Source: Cellvibrionales bacterium (GTDB lineage: Bacteria > Pseudomonadota > Gammaproteobacteria > Pseudomonadales > UBA7239). From it: DNA of 64,000 nt. The notes below the pieces were generated by a model, which was not told the DNA's origin, searched no databases, and worked only from the letters and a program-made list of their open reading frames with translations. Both the position numbers and the translations under genes were made by a program. Shown one piece after another: positions 1 through 7,277 of this stretch (position 1 is its first letter; every line of letters begins with the position of its first letter). The stretch spans positions 2,108,001-2,172,000 of the forward strand of contig JADJPU010000001.1 of the NCBI GenBank assembly GCA_016713115.1, given 5' to 3'.

Positions 1-2
1 GC

Positions 3-350
3 TCCCAATGGGATGCACTGGTCGCGGGCGAGGTGCTGCCGTTTACCTTTGTGGTGGCGGATCCGCTGGTGGCACTGGACATGCAGTTGCAGCAAATCCC
101 TGCTGCCGACTCCCCGATTGTCGAGAAGCGCGACGACTACCGCTACTTTGTCGCCAGCAGCAGCCATCGGCTGATCAGCTGGGCAGTGCCTGAAATTCAT
201 GTCGCCTATGACGAAAAAGAAAAACTGCTGCGAATGTACCAGGGCTTGTCCAACATCACCGATGACAATGACAAGCGCCAGAATGTGCTAATACGCTACC
301 GATACGATTTTGCGCCAACGATTGCGCCAGGAGAGCAGGGCAATGACTAA
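3..350 (+). CDS. C-terminal part of an unknown protein (5' end outside window)
   Basis: The frame is open from the first bases of the window and stops with TAA at 348-350, so only the last 115 residues are seen and the true start lies upstream. The fragment is soluble-looking, with no membrane segment and no motif I recognise. It carries an acidic and aromatic stretch (EIHVAYDEKEKLL) and ends in a tyrosine-rich RYRYDF segment that could be a beta strand. Its stop codon overlaps the start region of the next gene by 8 bases, which suggests translational coupling and one operon with the flavin-binding protein and the lipoprotein. No function is assigned. Confidence 0.7.
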   Translation, partial: SQWDALVAGEVLPFTFVVADPLVALDMQLQQIPAADSPIVEKRDDYRYFVASSSHRLISWAVPEIHVAYDEKEKLLRMYQGLSNITDDNDKRQNVLIRYRYDFAPTIAPGEQGND

Positions 351-834
351 TGTCACCATCAGCAGTTTGTCTACCAACAATGACGTACTCGAGAAAATAT
401 ACAGTGACAGCCGTCTGGCCAACTTTATTGAAGCCTCCCGCACACCACTGCGCATTGCCTGCAACACCGACAAATATTTCCCGCTGATTGTACCGCTGTG
501 GTTCCTGTTTGACGGCCAGGCATTCTGGTGTGTTACGCACAAGGATGCGAAATTGCTGAAATATCTCTATCGTGATCAGCGAGTGGGTTTCGAGATCGCC
601 AATAATGATCCGCCCTACGCCGGCGCACGTGGCCACGGTATGGTGGAGATCATCCCGGAAAAAGGCCGCGATATGCTGCCAAAACTGTTGAAACGCTACC
701 TGATTCGCGAGGAGAGCCGTCTGGCACAGTGGTTACTGGCGCGTTCGGACGATGAAGTCGCCATTCGTCTGTGCCCGATCTACATCAACGGCTGGGATTA
801 CCAGCAGCGCATGAGTGATACGCGCGAATTCTGA
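343..834 (+). CDS. Pyridoxamine 5'-phosphate oxidase-like flavin-binding protein
   Basis: A 163-residue protein of the split-barrel FMN-binding (PNPOx-like) superfamily. I chose ATG at 343 over an upstream in-frame ATG at 310 because AGGAGA sits 8 bases before it and the longer start would run deep into the upstream gene. The fold is suggested by the early R-T-P-L-R-I-A strand, the PLWFLFDGQAFW strand pair, KDAKLLKYL before the next strand, and a PPYAGARGHG turn leading into MVEI. That order is usual for small flavin or deazaflavin oxidoreductases. It is not PdxH: that gene is at 31133-31771. Members of this superfamily bind FMN, F420 or haem. Because this genome has F420 synthesis genes, F420 is possible here, but the residues do not decide it. 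Confidence 0.7.
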   Translation: MTNVTISSLSTNNDVLEKIYSDSRLANFIEASRTPLRIACNTDKYFPLIVPLWFLFDGQAFWCVTHKDAKLLKYLYRDQRVGFEIANNDPPYAGARGHGMVEIIPEKGRDMLPKLLKRYLIREESRLAQWLLARSDDEVAIRLCPIYINGWDYQQRMSDTREF

Positions 835-843
835 GGAGCTCGC

Positions 844-1365
844 ATGAAAATCTTGCTTGTCATTCTGTCCATCCTGCTACTCGCAGCTTGCACCGGCCCG
901 GACATCCAGCAGTACAACGCCTTGCAACCTGCCTTTCATGCCGAGCAGTTTTTTAATGGTCAACTCACAGCACACGGTGTGCTGAAAAACCGCAGCGGTG
1001 AGGTAACGCGCACGTTCAACGCCACCATCCATGCCTACTGGAAAAACGGTGTTGGTACACTGGAAGAACGCTTCGAATTCAACGACGGCGAGATACAGTT
1101 TCGCAACTGGACGCTCACCCCGCAGGACAATGGCCGCTATATTGCCACCGCCGGTGATGTGCTCGGCAACGGCAGTGCAGAAACCGCCGGCAATGCCTTC
1201 CATCTCGATTACACCTTGCAGATCCAGTACAACGGCAAGCCGCTTGCGTTGACAGTGGATGACTGGATGTTCCGCGTGAATGACAAGGTGGTGATCAACC
1301 GCTCCACGTTGTCGAAGTGGGGCTTCAATGTTGGCAGTATCGAGTTGACCATCCTGAAGCTGTAA
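844..1365 (+). CDS. DUF3833 family lipoprotein
   Basis: A 173-residue protein with a lipoprotein signal: a short basic start (MK), a leucine-rich core, then the lipobox LLAAC with the modified cysteine at about residue 16. After cleavage it should be an outer-membrane or periplasmic lipoprotein. The body matches what I know of DUF3833: an FFNGQLTAHGVL start, an ERFEFNDGE segment, GDVLGNGSAE in the middle, and the closing DDWMFRVNDKVVINRS then KWGFNVG. The family's function is not established. It starts 10 bases after the flavin-binding gene and has its own GAGGAG ribosome site, so it is very likely the last gene of that operon. Confidence 0.85.
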   Translation: MKILLVILSILLLAACTGPDIQQYNALQPAFHAEQFFNGQLTAHGVLKNRSGEVTRTFNATIHAYWKNGVGTLEERFEFNDGEIQFRNWTLTPQDNGRYIATAGDVLGNGSAETAGNAFHLDYTLQIQYNGKPLALTVDDWMFRVNDKVVINRSTLSKWGFNVGSIELTILKL

Positions 1366-1473
1366 GGCGTAATTGATCACACCCTACAATATCTTGCTTT
1401 GTCCGCCGATATTGCCCCGTTAACGTTTCCTAACCTGCCGACTGTAATAAGCGCTGTAACTTATTGATAAATA

Positions 1474-1487
1474 TGGCGGGGAGGTGA
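1474..1487 (+). repeat. att-like remnant matching the tRNA-Ser 3' end
   Basis: The sequence TGGCGGGGAGGTGA resembles TGGCGGAGGAGGTG at 2950-2963, which encodes the CCA end and acceptor strand of tRNA-Ser read on the opposite strand. The two copies are in direct orientation and differ by one missing A near the middle. Direct repeats of a tRNA 3' end are what site-specific integration leaves at the two ends of an island. The match is short and imperfect, so this is an inference strengthened by the integrase fragment and arm repeats between the copies. Confidence 0.5.
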
Positions 1488-1549
1488 CCGTTAAATTAAA
1501 GGAATATCACATTGATAAATAAGTAAATATTATTATTTATCTTGCAAAA

Positions 1550-1571
1550 TGTGCCCCCACTTGTGCCCCCA
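1550..1571 (+). repeat. Two TGTGCCCCCA repeats, 12-base phase (left end)
   Basis: TGTGCCCCCA occurs at 1550-1559 and again at 1562-1571, same strand, 12 bases apart from start to start. The same ten bases and the same 12-base phase recur at the other end of the relic. The likely role is arm-type binding sites for the N-terminal domain of the tyrosine integrase. That role is inferred from position and spacing. Confidence 0.6.
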
Positions 1572-1751
1572 AATTGGATTCCTTCGCGGGTTCAAATCCG
1601 TATCAGTAATTTCCGGAGGCTCGCCGGTTAAAGCATCAGTTGCATATTCACTCAGGGTGCCATGATGCCTCAAACCTCTTTTCTTGGGAATTCTCCTGAA
1701 ACCGCAGACAATGTCCGACGCGATTTGTTGTAGATAGTTAGGTGGCTTGGC

Positions 1752-2099
1752 ATGTTGGCAATGGAAGAAGTTGAAGAGAACTGCTGGGTATTCCACTGGG
1801 ATGAAAAGTACCGGGCAGCTGACCCCCAGTTGGACAAGGCCATTGATGCCTGGGAGGCCGGTTACTGTGAGCGGGCAGAGGACATCCTCAAACGCCTTTT
1901 GCGCCAATTTCCCTTGCATATCGATGCGTTGCATCATCTGGCTGTTTTCTACAGTCAGCTTGACCTGCATGTCGAGGCCTATATGGCTGCACAGGCGGCT
2001 GTCAGTGTCGGGTTCCGTACTTTTCCCAATCGGCATCGCCGGGGCGTAAACCATTCTCACGCAGCGCTTTCTGCTCATCTGCGGCAACCTCGTTGTTAG
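1752..2099 (+). pseudogene. TPR-like protein, truncated at its 3' end
   Basis: The first 87 or so residues read as a helical, tetratricopeptide-like protein, with a WEAGYCERAEDILKRLL helix pair followed by IDALHHLAVFYSQLDLHVEAY. From about position 2012 the frame runs into DNA whose other strand encodes the end of a methyltransferase. The last 28 residues are therefore not original sequence. It is read toward the rest of the relic and was probably cut by the deletion that joined it to the methyltransferase tail. Whether it came with the element or was a resident gene cannot be told. Confidence 0.5.
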
Positions 2100-2259
2100 T
2101 GACAGAGATACACTGACGACTACCGCCATCTTGGCGGTTCAGGCGCATTACTGCATGGGCAGTAGTGCCGGATCCAGAAAAGAAGTCCAAGATATCCGGG
2201 TTGATCCAGCGGGTGGCGCCGCTCACCCCGGTTTTGGGTAATGCTGGCACAAACACCAC
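2002..2259 (-). pseudogene. C-terminal fragment of an adenine-specific DNA methyltransferase (Mod type)
   Basis: The fragment contains ILDFFSGSGTTAHAV, the SAM-binding FxGxG motif of N6-adenine methyltransferases of the type III Mod class. In this circularly permuted class that motif lies near the C-terminus. It is followed by the family's closing pattern SVTNNE and then PGDADWEKYG. Upstream the reading frame meets the HigA-like fragment at about 2250, and downstream it ends abruptly at the TPR junction. The catalytic DPPY half, the specificity region and any restriction partner are missing, so it is inactive debris of a restriction-modification locus. Confidence 0.7.
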
Positions 2260-2639
2260 GGCAACACTTCCCCCAACTGCTGGCTTTTCTCTTTATGGCC
2301 AGGCAACCAGCCCATCTTGACCATGGCTGCCACCGGGATGCGCTGGAGCCAACCCAGATCCATTACCAGCCGCTTTTGTTCATCCGCGCGGGCTTTGGCC
2401 GCCTGGTAGTTAGCCTCCAGGTTCAGCCAGTACTGGACAGGCATACCCAAAGCCCGCTCCAGCTTGATGGCCGTCTCCGGGGTAATAACTGAAGTTCCTG
2501 TGCTCTTGATGATTGTATTCAGGTGCTTTTCAGTGATCCCGGTACGCTTTGCCAGCTCCGCCTTGGTCATCTTGCGAGTATCCAGCTCGTACTCCAGTAC
2601 TTCGCCGGGGGTACACACCCAAGGCAAGACGGTCTTCAC
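2223..2639 (-). pseudogene. HigA-like antitoxin / XRE regulator fragment
   Basis: The 138-codon frame is a chimera. Codons 1-10 are integrase DNA read in another frame. From PGEVLEYELD onward it is an XRE-type helix-turn-helix of the HigA family: TKAELAKRTGITEKHLNTII as the recognition region, then ITPETAIKLERALG and QYWLNLEANY. The AKARADEQKRL segment and what follows fit the longer HigA-type proteins that carry a C-terminal ImmA/IrrE peptidase domain. That domain is absent, replaced at about 2250 by the methyltransferase tail. No toxin gene is next to it. The DNA-binding domain itself looks intact, so a truncated repressor could still be made. Confidence 0.65.
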
Positions 2640-2793
2640 GTTTGAGAAATCGGTATTTCATTCGCCAGTATTTCGAGCCATTTGGCATGACTTCCAGATA
2701 CAGGCCGCCACCATCAGCCAGTTTGTAAGGCTTGGCCATGGGGGCAGCCTTGCGAACGGCTAGTTCTGTCAGCTTGTTTAGACTGTTTGCCAT
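2608..2793 (-). pseudogene. N-terminal fragment of a P4-type tyrosine integrase
   Basis: From ATG at 2793 about 62 codons match the arm-binding domain of P4-family integrases: LTELAVRKAAP, then KPYKLADGGGLYL, GSKYWRMKYRF and LALGVYP. After YP the normal EVSLAEAR continuation is lost and the frame reads into the HigA-like fragment. The core-binding and catalytic domains (R-H-R-Y) are absent. The gene starts about 160 bases from the tRNA 3' end and points away from it, the usual place for the integrase of a tRNA island. A GTGCCCCCA repeat lies directly before the start codon. Confidence 0.8.
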
Positions 2794-2838
2794 TGTGCCC
2801 CCAGCATGATTTCGCACGTGCCCCCATATGTGCCCCCA
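2794..2838 (+). repeat. Three GTGCCCCCA repeats (right end, before integrase start)
   Basis: TGTGCCCCCA is at 2794-2803 and 2829-2838, and CGTGCCCCCA at 2817-2826, all on the plus strand. The last two are 12 bases apart, the same phase as the pair at 1550-1571. The first touches the integrase start codon (2791-2793). On the minus strand it supplies the G-rich stretch before the ATG, so binding there could also limit integrase expression. Role as arm-type sites is inferred. Confidence 0.6.
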
Positions 2839-2889
2839 GATTTTGCGGCTTGGGGCGAATGCGTGCGAACAATCATGGACAAAAAGGCG

Positions 2890-2917
2890 AAAAAAAACCA
2901 GCACTTAGGCTGGTTTT
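2890..2917 (-). terminator. Intrinsic terminator downstream of tRNA-Ser
   Basis: On the minus strand AAAACCAGC, a 6-base loop and GCTGGTTTT form a 9-bp hairpin followed by an unbroken run of eight T. It lies 33 bases beyond the tRNA 3' end and should end tRNA-Ser (and any rhlE read-through) transcription. Confidence 0.85.
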
Positions 2918-2949
2918 AGAACGTTCACGAACAGTGGTGAACAGGCATC

Positions 2950-2963
2950 TGGCGGAGGAGGTG
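2950..2963 (+). repeat. att-like core inside the tRNA-Ser 3' end
   Basis: TGGCGGAGGAGGTG is the plus-strand complement of the CCA end and acceptor strand of tRNA-Ser. Its near copy is at 1474-1487. As the element relic lies between the two, this is the likely tRNA-side attachment site, with the tRNA kept intact. Confidence 0.5.
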
Positions 2964-3039
2964 GGATTTGAACCCACGGAAGGCTTTCACCTTCGCCGGT
3001 TTTCAAGACCGGTGCATTCAACCACTCTGCCACCCCTCC
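2950..3039 (-). tRNA. tRNA-Ser (anticodon UGA)
   Basis: A 90-nt serine tRNA read on the minus strand from 3039 to the encoded CCA at 2952-2950. The acceptor GGAGGGG pairs with CTCCTCC with one G-U pair. The D arm contains TGGCAGAGTGG, the anticodon loop is CTTGAAAA giving UGA, and there is the long class II variable arm (GCGAAGGTGAAAGCCTTC) typical of serine tRNAs. The T arm has GGGTTCAAATCCC. It follows rhlE on the same strand, ends in a strong terminator and serves as the attachment site of the neighbouring relic. Confidence 0.97.
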
Positions 3040-3126
3040 GGTGTTTTTGCTGTGGTGAAAAACAGGCGCGCATTGTAACGATGCGGCCGTGTTTTTCCAA
3101 ACGCTTTTACGCGTATTAGCGGCGGA

Positions 3127-4809
3127 TTAACGATTGCCGAAGTCGTCGTTGCGGTGGCGATTGCTGTTGCTGTTGCCGCGCGAGCCGCTGTGGTGATGGT
3201 TGCCGTTGCCACTTCCGCTGCCACTGCGGTTTCGGTTGTTGTTACTGCTGCCGTTGTTCTGCCAATAGCTGCCACCGCCGCCGTTGCCTTGTCCTTGTTG
3301 CTGTGGGCGTTTGTGGCGATAAGGGCGTGCGGCTTTCACGCCTTCAAACGGATTGCGGTTTTCGTTGGTAAGCGGCTGTTCGTCGCCGGTGCGGCGGCGC
3401 TGTTGCTGTTGCGGCTGTGCTTGCTGCTGGCCGTAAGGGCGCTGCTGGCGGTTTTGGCCTTGCGGCGCGCCGTCGCGCTGCTGTTGCGGACGGCGATTTT
3501 GTTGCTGTTGACCATTGTTGTTGCTGCGCGGGCGATCACCCTGCGGTCTTTCTCTCTGTGTGCGCTCGCCTTGTGGGCGTTCACCCTGCGGACGCTGACC
3601 TTGCTGCTGCGGGCGGTGTGGGCGCATGTTTTGCTGGCGGCCGTTGGGGATGGGCTCGGCGCGAATGGAGGGGTCTGGCTCAAAGCCCTCAACAGTTTTC
3701 TTTTCCAGCTCGCGTTTCAGCAGGCGCTCGATGCCAACCAAGAGTTTATGTTCGTCGATGCAGACCAGTGACAGCGCTTCGCCTTCCACGCCGGCGCGAC
3801 CGGTGCGGCCGATGCGGTGTACATAATCTTCCGGCACATGCGGCAGCTCAAAGTTGATGACATGGGGCAGCTCGCTGATGTCGATACCGCGCGCGGCAAT
3901 ATCGGTAGCTACCAACACTTGCAATTTACCGAGGCGGAAATCGCCCAGCGCCTTGGTGCGTGCGCCTTGGCTTTTGTTGCCGTGGATGGCCATCGCGCTG
4001 ATGCCGGCTTTGTCCAGTTGCTCGGCCAAGCGGTTGGCGCCGTGCTTGGTGCGCGTGAACACCAGCACCTGATACCAGTTGTTGTCTTGGATGAGCTTCA
4101 TCAGCAGCTCGCGTTTCCGCTCGCGATCGACCAAGTACACGCTCTGTGCCACGGTGTCAGCAGCGGCGTTGCGACGCGCCACTTCAATCAACACCGGCTC
4201 ATCGAGTAAACCTTCAGCCAGTGCTTTAATTTCGTCGGAAAAAGTTGCTGAAAACAATAAGTTCTGACGCTTTGCTGGAAGTAACTTTAATATACGGCGA
4301 ATGTCGTGAATGAAGCCCATGTCCAGCATGCGGTCCGCTTCGTCCAGCACTAGAATTTCGAGTTGCGACAAATCCAGTGTGCCTTGGCTGACATGGTCGA
4401 GCAGGCGGCCTGGGGTGGCGACGAGGATATCGATGTTTACCAGCTGTTCAAGCTGAGGATTGATGCTCACACCACCGAACATCACCATGGATTTCAGCGG
4501 CAGGTGCGCGCCGTAGTGGCGCACATTGTCTTGCACTTGCGCCGCCAGTTCGCGGGTTGGGGTGAGAACGAGTGCGCGAATACTGTTCGCTTGGCGGGTG
4601 GCAGGTGCGGGTCTCGTAGAGAGCAGCTGCAGGATAGGGAGCGTGAAGGCGGCCGTTTTGCCGGTGCCCGTTTGAGCGCCGGCGAGTAAATCTTTGCCGG
4701 TGAGTACGGCGGGGATGGCTTGTAGTTGGATAGGGGTGGGTTGGGTGTAGCCGCGATCATTGACCGCTTGCACGAGCGTATCGGCCAAGCCAAGTGAGGA
4801 AAATGCCAT
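3127..4809 (-). CDS. rhlE: DEAD-box ATP-dependent RNA helicase RhlE
   Basis: 560 residues. The helicase core occupies about 1-370: Q motif around residue 21 (GYTQPTPIQ), Walker A AQTGTGKT 45-52, PTRELA 84-89, TPGR 132-135, DEAD 156-159, SAT 187-189, ARGID near 306-310 and HRIGRTGR 331-338. These identify a complete RhlE-type helicase, which unwinds short RNA duplexes in ribosome assembly and RNA turnover. From about 385 to the end the protein is low-complexity: glutamine, asparagine, arginine, glycine and proline in short repeats (RPQGER-like), then a serine/asparagine/histidine tail. This tail is longer than in Escherichia coli RhlE and should be disordered and RNA-binding. GGAG precedes the ATG. 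The tRNA-Ser gene follows on the same strand. Confidence 0.93.
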   Translation of the reverse strand: MAFSSLGLADTLVQAVNDRGYTQPTPIQLQAIPAVLTGKDLLAGAQTGTGKTAAFTLPILQLLSTRPAPATRQANSIRALVLTPTRELAAQVQDNVRHYGAHLPLKSMVMFGGVSINPQLEQLVNIDILVATPGRLLDHVSQGTLDLSQLEILVLDEADRMLDMGFIHDIRRILKLLPAKRQNLLFSATFSDEIKALAEGLLDEPVLIEVARRNAAADTVAQSVYLVDRERKRELLMKLIQDNNWYQVLVFTRTKHGANRLAEQLDKAGISAMAIHGNKSQGARTKALGDFRLGKLQVLVATDIAARGIDISELPHVINFELPHVPEDYVHRIGRTGRAGVEGEALSLVCIDEHKLLVGIERLLKRELEKKTVEGFEPDPSIRAEPIPNGRQQNMRPHRPQQQGQRPQGERPQGERTQRERPQGDRPRSNNNGQQQQNRRPQQQRDGAPQGQNRQQRPYGQQQAQPQQQQRRRTGDEQPLTNENRNPFEGVKAARPYRHKRPQQQGQGNGGGGSYWQNNGSSNNNRNRSGSGSGNGNHHHSGSRGNSNSNRHRNDDFGNR

Positions 4810-4821
4810 AAAACTCCAATG

Positions 4822-6513
4822 TCAGTTTTGAGTCTGTTCTTTGAACAGAGTGCGCATCTCGCTAGCGACTTTGCGCGGTTTTTTAATCAGCGTGGTTTCG
4901 CAGGCGGCCTGTTGGGCGGGCTGAATCATCACGCGGTACTGTCCGGCAGGTATCTCTGCTTCGGGAATCAGCCAAGTCTGCAAGGCAGCGGCCGTTTCCG
5001 GGATAGCAAATGCCATAGCCGCATCTGTTGTCTGCGTATCACACAAGGTGATGGTTGCCGGTAGGGCAGGCAGCGTGCTATCGGCACTAACAACGACAGC
5101 AAGAGCGTTGCCGCGGTGCCGGATGGCTATGGAACAGGGGGCTGCAGGGGTGGAGGTAGGTGGGCAAAATTGCCCTGCCACCACAGGCAGGCGCGGCAGT
5201 ATAGCCGCCTCGGGCGCAAATTGCATGAGCTTGATGATGCCCAGATGATCGGCCACAAACAGGAAGTGGTCACTCATTGGCGGGAAGTAGATCGCTAGGC
5301 GGCGAAAGTCGCCATCTTCAATCCAGAGGCGGTAAGTTTCCTGAAAGCGCTGCGCTTGCGATTGGATAAAAGGCACCATACGAAAGGCAGAGAGCTGAAT
5401 ACTCATTGCTACAGCTAACAAAAGCATTGCGGCACGATTACGCCAGCGCGCGGGCAACCAGTATTCGATACAAACCGTACTCAGCAGCAGTGTGGCAAGT
5501 AGGGAATACATTTTGTAACGCGATTCCACTGCACCTGCGGCACCAAACGCCAAGCCGCGCGTTGCGCCAGCTGTAAGTGCGGATGCGAGTGCAAACAGCA
5601 GAATACCGCTGATTAGCCAATCTACTGCGCGATAACGCAGCAACCAAAATAAAGCAGCGAACAGTGCCAGTGCGCCTACAGTCATTGCTAAACCAAGGTG
5701 CGCAGTGGAAAACACCGTGCTGCCGAGAAATACCAGCACTGCGCCAAGCATGCGCCCAATAAAATGCGCTTCCCAGTGTTCGATGACATCAGCCAGCGTG
5801 ATTGGCGATGGCGTACCGTAGGTGCGTTTTGCCCATGCGTACAGCAACGCGGCACAGGCAGCGGTTAATAGCCACAGCATGACATAGCGAAGTCGCTGCG
5901 TTTGGTATTGCGTATCGAATAACAAAATCACGGCGCCAACGGGCCAAATCAACACGCCGTTGCCCTGCGAAAAAGTGGCCAGCAGCGCGAAAAAAATACC
6001 TAGCGCAAAGTTTTTGCAGCGCGCCAAGGTAAACAGTGTGGCGAGGCTAAAAAGAATAACGGCTTGATTGGAAATGGCCGTCATGGCTTTGAAGGAGCTA
6101 TCCCAGTAATACAGATTGATGTAACCAATCACAATCACTGCAAGATAAAACGGCTTGCGTTCGCTTTTTATGGAGCATCCGAGCAGGCAGCCGGTGGCGA
6201 CAATAATGAGATGGCCAATCAGGGTTAAACCGTAAAAATGCACTTCGCCCAGTAATTGATACTGCAAAAAATAAATGAGATGACTGAATGCAGTGACATG
6301 CTCGTTATTGGGATAAAAAAACGCGCCAATTTTTTCTGGCAGCGTGTGTGTCAGCGCCAGTTGTTTGAAAAAACCAAAAACATCATTGAGGTCATCAAAC
6401 TTGGGCGTGTTGTCCGTCAGCCAGCAGGCGGTGATCAAATAGCCAATAACACTTAACGCTGCCAGTGCGTACCAGTAGCGTGAAGTGAGGATGTTGTTTT
6501 TAGCGTGCATCAA
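4822..6513 (-). CDS. Polytopic membrane protein, possibly GT-C-type glycosyltransferase
   Basis: A 563-residue protein with a first membrane helix near residues 14-32 and many further hydrophobic helices up to about residue 400. A soluble C-terminal domain of roughly 160 residues follows, with several cysteines. An acidic loop after helix 1 (DNTPKFDDLNDVF) and the alternation of helices and short loops resemble GT-C lipid-linked sugar transferases, but no family signature is clear and I do not assign a reaction. It overlaps the upstream crotonase gene by ATGA, so the two are translationally coupled, and it ends 12 bases before the rhlE start. A second ATG directly follows the first. High content of rare hydrophobic stretches argues for a surface-glycan role, which is inference only. 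Confidence 0.75.
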   Translation of the reverse strand: MMHAKNNILTSRYWYALAALSVIGYLITACWLTDNTPKFDDLNDVFGFFKQLALTHTLPEKIGAFFYPNNEHVTAFSHLIYFLQYQLLGEVHFYGLTLIGHLIIVATGCLLGCSIKSERKPFYLAVIVIGYINLYYWDSSFKAMTAISNQAVILFSLATLFTLARCKNFALGIFFALLATFSQGNGVLIWPVGAVILLFDTQYQTQRLRYVMLWLLTAACAALLYAWAKRTYGTPSPITLADVIEHWEAHFIGRMLGAVLVFLGSTVFSTAHLGLAMTVGALALFAALFWLLRYRAVDWLISGILLFALASALTAGATRGLAFGAAGAVESRYKMYSLLATLLLSTVCIEYWLPARWRNRAAMLLLAVAMSIQLSAFRMVPFIQSQAQRFQETYRLWIEDGDFRRLAIYFPPMSDHFLFVADHLGIIKLMQFAPEAAILPRLPVVAGQFCPPTSTPAAPCSIAIRHRGNALAVVVSADSTLPALPATITLCDTQTTDAAMAFAIPETAAALQTWLIPEAEIPAGQYRVMIQPAQQAACETTLIKKPRKVASEMRTLFKEQTQN

Positions 6514-7277
6514 TCAAAACGCGGTGCGCGCTTTTCAAAAAAAGCGGTCACAGCTTCTATGTTTTCCGGTGTGCCGACTTGCCGCATCATCGCCGCCAAT
6601 TCGAGGTCGCGCGTTTCTTGAATGTGCTGACGGTGTGCCTGCATCATCAAACGTTTGGTTTCGCGCAGAGAATTGCGCGGCCACTGCGCCATTTCTGCCG
6701 CTTTTTCCTGTGTTTTAGCGAGCAGCGCATCATCGGCAAACACAGCGCGTGCAATGCCGGTTCCCACTGCTTTTTCAGCGTTTATCCATTCGGCTGTGAA
6801 CAGTAATTCTGCAGCTTGTTGATAGCCAAGGCTGCGCGCCAAGGTATAACTGCAAGCGGCTTCCGGCACCAAACCCAAATTGACAAACGGAAAGCGCAAT
6901 TTCAGGGATTCACCGACGAACACCACATCACAGTGCAGCAAGGCAGTGGCACCAAAACCAATGGCTGCGCCTTTGGCGGCGGCGAGTAAGGGCTTATCGA
7001 GTTGCACTAACTCGTCCATCATCTGTTCAAATGGCGGTTTTTCATTCGGCTCGCCGGTTAAGTCGGATAGATCTACACCGGAAGAAAAATCTTTGCCGGC
7101 GCCAGTGAAAACCACGACAGACACTTTGTCATCTTCACGCACGGCTTTTAGTGTGTCGCGCAAGCTCAACCATGCCGCGCGGTTAAACGCATTTTTTCTT
7201 TCTGGGCGATTAAAGGTAATAGTGCAAATGCGTTGATGAATATCAGTGAGTACATAATTATTTTCTGTTTGAGTCAT
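6510..7277 (-). CDS. Enoyl-CoA hydratase/isomerase family protein
   Basis: 255 residues of the crotonase superfamily. The N-terminal FNRPERKNAFN strand-turn, the GKDFSSGVDL oxyanion-hole segment and the AAKGAAIGFGATALLHCDVV core are all present. LGLVPEAACS in place of the hydratase PEI-G pattern is closer to the isomerase (ECI/PaaG) branch. It probably acts on a CoA ester in a beta-oxidation-like route. The gene overlaps the SDR gene upstream and the membrane protein gene downstream by ATGA each, so the three form one translationally coupled unit. Substrate is not shown by the sequence. Confidence 0.85.
   Translation of the reverse strand: MTQTENNYVLTDIHQRICTITFNRPERKNAFNRAAWLSLRDTLKAVREDDKVSVVVFTGAGKDFSSGVDLSDLTGEPNEKPPFEQMMDELVQLDKPLLAAAKGAAIGFGATALLHCDVVFVGESLKLRFPFVNLGLVPEAACSYTLARSLGYQQAAELLFTAEWINAEKAVGTGIARAVFADDALLAKTQEKAAEMAQWPRNSLRETKRLMMQAHRQHIQETRDLELAAMMRQVGTPENIEAVTAFFEKRAPRFD

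Larger units (their letters stand above)
1366..1751. other. Gene-free stretch holding one end of a decayed integrative element
   Basis: No convincing gene lies here. The first half is AT-rich and contains the 11-base direct repeat ATTGATAAATA (1463-1473 and 1511-1521), an att-like copy of the tRNA-Ser 3' end (1474-1487) and two GTGCCCCCA repeats (1550-1571). A minus-strand open frame crosses 1533-2129 but shows no family resemblance and runs through the repeats, so I treat it as non-coding. Confidence 0.5.
1474..2963. mobile_element. Decayed integrative element at tRNA-Ser (about 1.5 kb relic)
   Basis: The region between two copies of the tRNA-Ser 3' end holds, from the tRNA inward, an integrase N-terminus (2608-2793), a HigA-like antitoxin fragment (about 2250-2603), the C-terminal piece of a DNA methyltransferase (2002-2259) and a truncated TPR-like gene on the other strand. 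All are broken and joined end to end without spacers. GTGCCCCCA repeats lie just inside both ends. This is what remains of a larger island after serial deletions. An intact element is excluded because the catalytic half of the integrase is gone. Confidence 0.65.

Noticed and set aside
1585..1600. Plus-strand GGGTTCAAATCC resembling a tRNA T arm
   Set aside because: No acceptor, D or anticodon arm can be formed around it. It may be island debris or chance.
1533..2129. 198-codon minus-strand open frame
   Set aside because: It crosses the arm repeats, the TPR fragment and the junction, and its translation matches no family I know.
3154..3771. 205-codon plus-strand frame opposite the rhlE tail
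   Set aside because: It is an alanine/valine-rich shadow of the repetitive Q/R/G-coding DNA on the other strand.
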